This document shows positions 59,795 to 64,000 of a stretch of DNA of 64,000 nt, one piece after another. How positions within the stretch are numbered: the first letter of the stretch is position 1; each line of letters opens with the position of its first letter. This DNA is from Tilletia caries (lineage: Eukaryota; Basidiomycota; Exobasidiomycetes; Tilletiales; Tilletiaceae): NCBI GenBank assembly GCA_032718865.1, contig JALUTQ010000007.1:496001-560000 (forward strand), read 5' to 3'. The notes below the pieces were generated by a model, which did no database searches, was not told the DNA's origin, and was given only the letters and a program-made list of their open reading frames with translations. The position numbers and the translations under genes were made by a program.

Positions 59795-60783
59795 TTTGGG
59801 GGAGGGGGGGCAACCGGCCCTTTTTATAGCAAACGCAGGCGGGATTTGTTGCGCTGAGCCTGCGCCGTCGTGCCTGGCAGAAGCGGAAGGAGCAGATGGG
59901 GGGAGGAGGGAAATGGCGTGAGCCAACTCAAAGGAAAAGTGCTGGGGGGGGGGGGGGGCGAAGGGTGGAAGCGGTCAGCCAAGCAGAAGATGAACAGAGC
60001 GACGATGAGAAGTCAAGTCAAAGGCACGCTGAGGAGAAGTTTTGGGATCTTCGATGTCGTGACGGTCGTTGCTCTCTCGGTCGGTCATCCGGTCCCTTGG
60101 GGGAAGGAGGAGGTCAAAATGGTCCAAGAATGCTCGTCGATGGCGTGCTCGGTGCGATGCTTCATGCTCCCTGTTTGGATGCTGGGCGCGGCGCTTCTTC
60201 CTCACCTCATCTGCGCTTCATCAACGCAGCCCGGCTCCTCTCACGCCAGGGTAACCTGGGCGCCTGGGCAGTGAGCATCAGGCCGAGGTGTCTCTCTCGG
60301 CAAATTCGCCATTCGGGATGTCCACCTTTGGCCTTTGCTTGGGCCTTGGCCCTTGACTCTCGGGCAGCGGATCTCAGAAACGTCTCACAGAGTGCCATGA
60401 TGCGAACGAGATGATTGCTGAAATGGAGAAAGAGGGCATATGGGAAAGCTGTGGGCGAAGAAAAGGGGCACGGCGCGGGCTGGGGAGAGCGGGGGGGGTG
60501 AAGATATGTATGTAGTACAGAACGACTTCGCCGAATAGTTTTTCCCCCTTCTGGGCCCACAGTCTTGGATGTGTGTGTGCGTGGTGTATGGTCTGCATGG
60601 GACAAGTCTCTCCTGCGACGCAACTGCGAGGCGTGCGAGAGAGAAATGTGTTGTGCGATGGTGGTCTGGTCTGGTCGAGGTGCCCGGGAACGTGGGTCCG
60701 CGGACGAATGCATGCGAAAGGAGTGACGGGGATTACGAATGTGGGTGCTGGTCGAATTTGAGTTTGGATCGACTGGAAGCACT
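59795..60783. other. Spacer between the permease and eL19 genes
   Basis: About 990 bp, holding the permease promoter and the eL19 3' flank, both minus strand. It includes a run of 15 G at 59944-59958, a site prone to assembly error. No gene seen. Confidence 0.5.
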
Positions 60784-61867
60784 TTACTTCTTCTCCTCGG
60801 ACTCGAGCTCGACGGCGACGATAGCAGCCCTGTGATGATTAGAGAGAGAATGGAGTCAGCACATTGACGCCGAACAGCATTCAATGACGAGATCAGATAG
60901 CGAGCGAGCCTGGTGCACGCGGAGACGACCTCATTCCAGCTAACCTTCGACCCTTGCGGCCGACCAAGACGCCTGAACTCCACCGGATTACGGTGAGAGA
61001 CGTGCGCCCACTGACAGCCCCACCCACCCGTAGCCCAACGGATCGCGGGGCAGAATCCATCCCTTGCCTTCGGTTGCCTGACCCAACCCCAACCCTCCTG
61101 ATCCGTCCCACCAAGCTCGCTCGCCACTGTCACTTCCAAACAACAAAATACGTACCGCTTCTCTGCGAGACGCTGTGCCCGACGCTCCCGCATGCTCTTG
61201 TTCCGCATACGACGAGACTCCATCTGCTCGGCAAGGTGCTTGGAACGTGCCTTCTCGGCCTTGGCCTTGTGGATGTGCTCCATCAACACACGCTTGTTCT
61301 TGAAGACGTTACCCTTGCTCTTGAGGTAGAGCTCGTGGTACCTGCATAATTGGGAGGGAGAAATGGGAATGGGGTGCGCACACTTTATCAGTCACCTTGT
61401 TCTGCTCCCTTTGTGCGTGCGTCTCCAATCCCGCCCAGCTGCTTCCGAGCGAGCTGTTGATCCAGCCCTGACCTCCCTGCGTCCATTCTGAGATCGTATA
61501 CTCACAGGTGCTTGTCGATCTTGCCAGCCTCACGGTACTTGCGAAGCAGACGACGGAGAACCCGCTGGCGCCGCATCCATTGCACCTTGGTAGGCATACG
61601 AGCCTCGTTGCTACCCTTCCTCTTACCGGTACCACCGTGACGACCGGCGCGCTTGGCGGCGAGCAAGTCACGAGTCCGCGACCGGGAGGCACCGGCCTTC
61701 TTGTTGACGATGATAGACCCGTCCTTGATGAGCTTGCGGATGTTGGCGCGCGAGTTGGCGTTTCCGATGTCCTGCTGCTCGGCGGGGTCGAGCCAGACGG
61801 CGCGCTTGCCGACACCGAGGACGGAAGCTGCCAGGCGCTTCTGGGATCGAAGGTTGGAAGAGACCAT
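60784..61867 (-). CDS. RPL19: 60S ribosomal protein eL19
   Basis: Large-subunit ribosomal protein. Three exons (61867-61506, 61341-61156, 60829-60784) give 197 residues. The sequence runs [54 protein letters not shown] and [20 protein letters not shown], then [20 protein letters not shown] and [20 protein letters not shown]. The last exon supplies [14 protein letters not shown]. Intron 1 (61342-61505, 164 bp) and intron 2 (60830-61155, 326 bp) are the longest introns noted in the window, as is usual for fungal ribosomal protein genes. They could host a snoRNA, but I could not identify one. Confidence 0.97.
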
Positions 61868-64000
61868 CGTGAAATCTGCTGTTTGTCGAGAGCGAGGTTG
61901 GGTCTTGAGGATGTCGACTATCAGCCAATCGAGAGTGCGGGTGGTGTGGGACCGAATGCGGGTGGCGAAGGGGGGTGGGAAGAAAAAATTTCAAACTCCG
62001 CCGAGCTCTCACTGGAACTGCAGCCAAACAGCACACAAACGGTTTGGATACTGCTGACTGCACTCATCACCATACACAGTCATCGATGCCTGCCTGCTGC
62101 CTCTGGCCTCATCAGGAACGAGTCATTCTCTCTGTCCTCGCCCAGCGCCAGTCGTGGGATAGGGAAAGGAGCGACAGAGTCAGTATCTGGTCATTCAGAG
62201 CGAGCTCGCTTGGCCCTGCGGGCGGATGGAGGAGCAGTCATTCAACGTCCGCCAACATCTACTTCCATTCAAACGCTTGAACTCGAACGAACGAAGGGTG
62301 ACATGCACGAGCGTGCCTTTCCGATAGGCTGAATGATTGGTATCTGATTCGGTATTGGATATGCTATCAGGCCAGGATTGGGACAGAGCACGTCCGGTAG
62401 ACGCAAGATGAGTCAAGGCTCTCCCGTCCCTCCTTCTTCTGGCCATAGCGTCGCGCCTAGCCCAAACGCAAGTACACACCGCACGGTCCCGGGTCCGCAG
62501 TTCCTTCCGTTTGTACTGTTGACCTGTCGACCACGTTCGCCGCCATCGCTTCGGGTCACCTTGGTTATCCCAAAGATGATTCTTGCAAGTCGTCACAGGC
62601 CGAAGGTGCAGGGATTGAAGGGCCTTTATTTGAGCTAACCTCGACAACTTGAGGATCCCCCAACGGTTGAGGTTGTGTTCTCGAGCCTTCAGTTACGCAT
62701 CTTGTGTGCAGACGTGCAAGACAGTCGGGAAGCGGCTGAGGTGATCGGAAAGTGACAACGTCGGCTCAATAGACAGCCACCATGCTGTAAAGCTGCCGTG
62801 CCAACCGTCGATGAAAGTCGACCTATGTGTGAGGGTTGCATGGAAAGGAAGCCATCGAAACCAAGGACCTCATGGAGCTGTCAAGCTTCACAGCTTTGCC
62901 GGTGTCTCCACGAAAACACGGTCTCGGAAGGAAAGTTATGGGTCGAAGCCGGTCTTGAGTCCAGGAGGGGACCGCCCCAAGGCGATCAGGACGGCCGTCG
63001 CCGAGCAAAGGGTTTCCTGAGAGCGTGTATGAAAGGATGATGGCGGTTCAAGAAGCACGGCTGCTCCGAAATTGTCGAGGCTGAGGGTGTAAGAGTTGAT
63101 GGAGTGGAAGCAGGATGGAAGGGACAGATGAAGGACAGACCTCGTCAGCCTCCTGATAACCCTCCACCTAGATTCGTGCACATCGCCACAGCTCGTTCCG
63201 AAAGGATTGCGATCCCATCATCCTGCTGTCGGAGATGTGAAGCCATCCACGGGGCGAAGATAACGGGAAAGGACCTGCTCGACTTCAAAAGACGGCTCGC
63301 TGCAGTCTGCAAAGAAGGGACGAGCGTCAGCCAGCAGCGGGAGATAAGAAAAGAAATAATGAAGACATCAGCTGTCAGCCACACAAGGAGGAAGCAAAGG
63401 GAGGGGTCAGCCGAGCGATTCGTGTGAAGACAGACGTCGCAAAGGAGTGCCGAATTGGTGCCTCCTGCCTCCGCTTCCCCCGGACCTTGTCTCTCGCGCG
63501 TACAAATCGACCTGACGCAAGGACCAAGATCGGACACATCGCCAGCACGACCCAGGGACTCTCATGACGAGCTTGCTCATGCGATCCCGCACACCGAAGG
63601 GAGAAATCACGTCGTAGATGGTGAGCGTTGACAGTTCCGACGTGGAAATGAGGCTCGAAAAGGCCACATGGCTCTCACAGCGCAACTTTTTTCCCATCAC
63701 TCTGCTCACTCGTCCAATCAGCGCTGCACCAATCACGTGAGGCCGGCCTTTTCCCTGGTAAAATTCACCGAGAGTCTCAACATCCTCGTGTGACCGTCAC
63801 TCAACCCGATCTTTGGGACCCCACCTCTCGCACTCAGCAGACAGCGAAGCTGTGGCAGATCTGAGGGCAAAACGCAGCTGTCATGCATAGAGCTGCTGGA
63901 CCATTCATATGGGGGAAAAGAATTGCGAGGAGACGAGAGATGCAAAAGGGAGGAAGTATGCTGCATGATGCGTGGGGGCGATGTGTTGGAAATGGGCGAT
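61868..64000. other. Gene-free right end of the window
   Basis: About 2.1 kb beyond the eL19 start, holding its promoter. Open frames up to about 150 codons occur on both strands (for example 62195-62647 and 63145-63537 minus, 63104-63427 plus), but none shows a recognisable domain, good start context or consistent splicing. A rapidly evolving gene with small exons could hide here. Confidence 0.45.

Noticed and set aside
62195..63736. Several 80-150 codon frames at the right end
   Set aside because: They are scattered over all frames, with no conserved motif or compatible splice sites. I prefer to report no gene.

Overview
This window is nuclear DNA from a filamentous or yeast-like fungus, most likely a basidiomycete. 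The genes are compact and separated by short spacers. Introns are mostly 65-120 bp with GT...AG ends, and the coding sequence is GC-rich with many Ser/Gly/Ala/Pro-rich tracts. There are no operons. Gene content is mostly conserved eukaryotic housekeeping: dynein, RBX1, SLY1, polyubiquitin, RPD3, V-ATPase, complex I and ribosomal protein eL19. The basidiomycete placement (perhaps Ustilaginomycotina) is an inference from gene style and is not proven here.

Layout. 1-3.6 kb: 5' part of the cytoplasmic dynein heavy chain (minus), divergent from RBX1 (4.2-4.9 kb, plus). 5.4-7.1 kb: secreted alpha/beta hydrolase (minus), divergent from an RPAP1/Rba50 homologue (8.2-10.9 kb). 11-15.6 kb: a repeat-rich accessory block. 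It holds a broken, inverted copy of the FHA-RING gene that lies intact at 22.8-26.4 kb, and this copy is bracketed by two pairs of diverged repeats. 15.6-17.9 kb: coiled-coil, tail-anchored unknown protein (minus). 18.9-21.8 kb: SLY1. 22.8-26.4 kb: intact FHA-RING (Dma/CHFR-like) ubiquitin ligase. 27.2-27.9 kb: complex I LYR subunit NDUFB9 (minus), divergent from SWC4/DMAP1 (28.8-31.0 kb). A 667-bp transposon-like element with 25-bp terminal inverted repeats and a 10-bp target duplication sits in their shared promoter. 31.2-36.4 kb: two three-unit polyubiquitin genes, head to head, flanking a probable eIF4E-binding protein. 36.8-39.4 kb: class I histone deacetylase RPD3. 40.1-40.8 kb: V-ATPase subunit F. 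41.2-43.0 kb: MTC1-like protein. 43.4-47.2 kb: large disordered unknown protein. 48.3-51.3 kb: CBS-PB1 tail-anchored protein. 51.9-55.5 kb: membrane-anchored GH88/GH105-like hydrolase with a long cytosolic tail. 56.4-57.2 kb: small unknown protein. 57.8-59.8 kb: methionine-permease-like transporter. 60.8-61.9 kb: ribosomal protein eL19. The last 2.1 kb shows no supportable gene.

The genes do not form one pathway. Ubiquitin functions recur (RBX1, FHA-RING ligase, two polyubiquitin genes), but on this evidence that is probably chance. The most notable observations are the hidden inverted-repeat element at 28.0-28.7 kb, the inverted FHA-RING duplication with its odd flanking repeats, a 16-nt microexon in NDUFB9, and the topology of the GH105-like protein. 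I saw no CRISPR array, rRNA or tRNA gene and no secondary-metabolite cluster, and nothing I could call a wholly new system.
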